Below, one piece after another: positions 20,992-21,636 of a stretch of DNA of 21,636 bases (its first letter is position 1; the number at the start of each line of letters is the position of its first letter). Location: positions 12,830-34,465 of the forward strand of contig DEFE01000016.1 in the NCBI GenBank assembly GCA_002350625.1, written 5' to 3'. Position numbers and translations under genes: made by a program. The stretch comes from Lachnospiraceae bacterium UBA2860 (GTDB lineage Bacteria > Bacillota > Clostridia > Lachnospirales > Lachnospiraceae). Below the pieces are notes generated by a model. The model was not told where the DNA came from, did not search any database, and worked only from the letters and a program-made list of their open reading frames with translations.

Positions 20992-21636
20992 TTATTTGTT
21001 GTTCAGAGCCGCCTGGGCCGCAGCGAGACGCGCGATCGGGACGCGGAACGGGCTGCAGGACACATAGTTGAGGCCGACTCTCTGGCAGAAGTCGATCGTG
21101 GAGGGATCGCCGCCGTGCTCGCCGCAGATGCCGAGCTTCAGATCCGGGCGTGTGCCGCGGCCGAGCTTCGAAGCCATCTGGACCAGCTTGCCGACACCGT
21201 TCTGGTCAAGTCTTGCGAACGGATCAGACTCATAGATCTTGTTCTGATAGTACGCATCGAGGAACTTGCCCGCGTCGTCACGGCTGAAGCCGAATGTCAT
21301 CTGTGTCAGGTCGTTTGTGCCGAAGGAGAAGAATTCCGCTTCTTCAGCGATCTCGTCAGCGAGCAGCGCCGCTCTCGGGATCTCGATCATCGTGCCGACG
21401 TGATAGCGGATATCGGAGCTCTTTTCTTCCTTGACCTTGTCCGCTGTCGCGACGATAATGTCCTTGACGTACTTGAGCTCTTTCTTCTCTCCTACGAGCG
21501 GGACCATGATCTCAGGGACGATGTTGTAGCCCTTCTCGGCAGCCACTTCAATCGCCGCCTCCATGATGGCGCGTGTCTGCATCTCGGCGATCTCCGGATA
21601 GGTGACGTCCAGACGGCAGCCGCGGTGGCCCATCAT
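20992..21636 (-). CDS. ppdK: Pyruvate, phosphate dikinase, C-terminal part (5' end outside window)
   Basis: The visible 214 residues are the C-terminal TIM-barrel PEP/pyruvate-binding domain of PPDK, which interconverts pyruvate + ATP + phosphate and PEP + AMP + pyrophosphate. Markers are GHRGCRLD at the left edge of the fragment, PEIMVPLVG, GTMIEIPRAAL, the SFGTNDLTQMTFGFSRDD signature and the catalytic cysteine in GICGEHGGDP (residue 171 of the fragment). The C-terminus is complete at 20992. The Met at 21636 is internal, so the gene continues beyond the window. In fermentative Clostridia the enzyme commonly helps glycolysis run with pyrophosphate; this is family knowledge, not shown here. 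Confidence 0.96.
   Translation of the reverse strand: MMGHRGCRLDVTYPEIAEMQTRAIMEAAIEVAAEKGYNIVPEIMVPLVGEKKELKYVKDIIVATADKVKEEKSSDIRYHVGTMIEIPRAALLADEIAEEAEFFSFGTNDLTQMTFGFSRDDAGKFLDAYYQNKIYESDPFARLDQNGVGKLVQMASKLGRGTRPDLKLGICGEHGGDPSTIDFCQRVGLNYVSCSPFRVPIARLAAAQAALNNK

Overview
The window is a G+C-rich, gene-dense chromosomal segment of a Gram-positive anaerobe, most likely a member of the Clostridia (Lachnospiraceae or a close relative). The reasons are the cmk / FAD-dependent oxidoreductase / ispH / rpsA cluster, the scpA-scpB pair, strong AGGAGG-type ribosome binding sites, pyruvate phosphate dikinase, and a Na+-translocating decarboxylase operon. The taxonomic call is inference from gene content. 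Almost everything is on the minus strand; the only convincing complete plus-strand gene is at the left end.

Layout from left to right: (1) 108-998, a plus-strand YprB-like RNase H-fold protein with degenerate active-site motifs, convergent with the next group across a terminator region. (2) 5094-1120 (minus), cmk, a HI0933/BaiN-family flavoprotein, ispH and rpsA, tightly packed with overlapping starts and stops and ending in a terminator. (3) 10447-5171 (minus), a five-gene operon: a biotin-dependent acyl-CoA-type carboxyltransferase, an OadG-like lipoprotein subunit, a biotin carrier protein, the OadB Na+ pump and an OadA-type carboxyltransferase. It has a good promoter upstream and a hairpin downstream. 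(4) 12973-10572 (minus), a metallophosphoesterase followed by the condensin-associated proteins ScpA and ScpB. (5) 13238-13062, rpsU with its own promoter, 5' hairpin and terminator. (6) 16011-13351, alaS with its own promoter. (7) 19602-16131 (minus), a secreted ricin-type/lysozyme-like protein, a membrane-anchored MutS-like ATPase and RNase HI. (8) 20766-19775 (minus), a FolT-like ECF substrate-binding component and a small acidic protein of unknown function. (9) A 41-bp REP/MITE-like inverted repeat, then the terminator and 3' end of ppdK, which runs off the right edge.

The most coherent functional unit is the decarboxylase operon. It encodes two different carboxyltransferases, one of the CoA-ester type and one of the oxaloacetate/pyruvate type, around a single biotin carrier and a single Na+ pump. 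That is the subunit set of a transcarboxylase (12S, 5S and 1.3S types) joined to a sodium pump, and it could link acyl-CoA decarboxylation, oxaloacetate/pyruvate interconversion and the sodium motive force. The other items I would look at first are the membrane MutS paralogue that shares an ATGA junction with RNase HI, the degenerate YprB-like nuclease, the secreted ricin/lysozyme-like protein, and the REP-like hairpin. No CRISPR array, tRNA, rRNA, complete insertion sequence or prophage was seen, and no gene-free stretch exceeds 300 bases.
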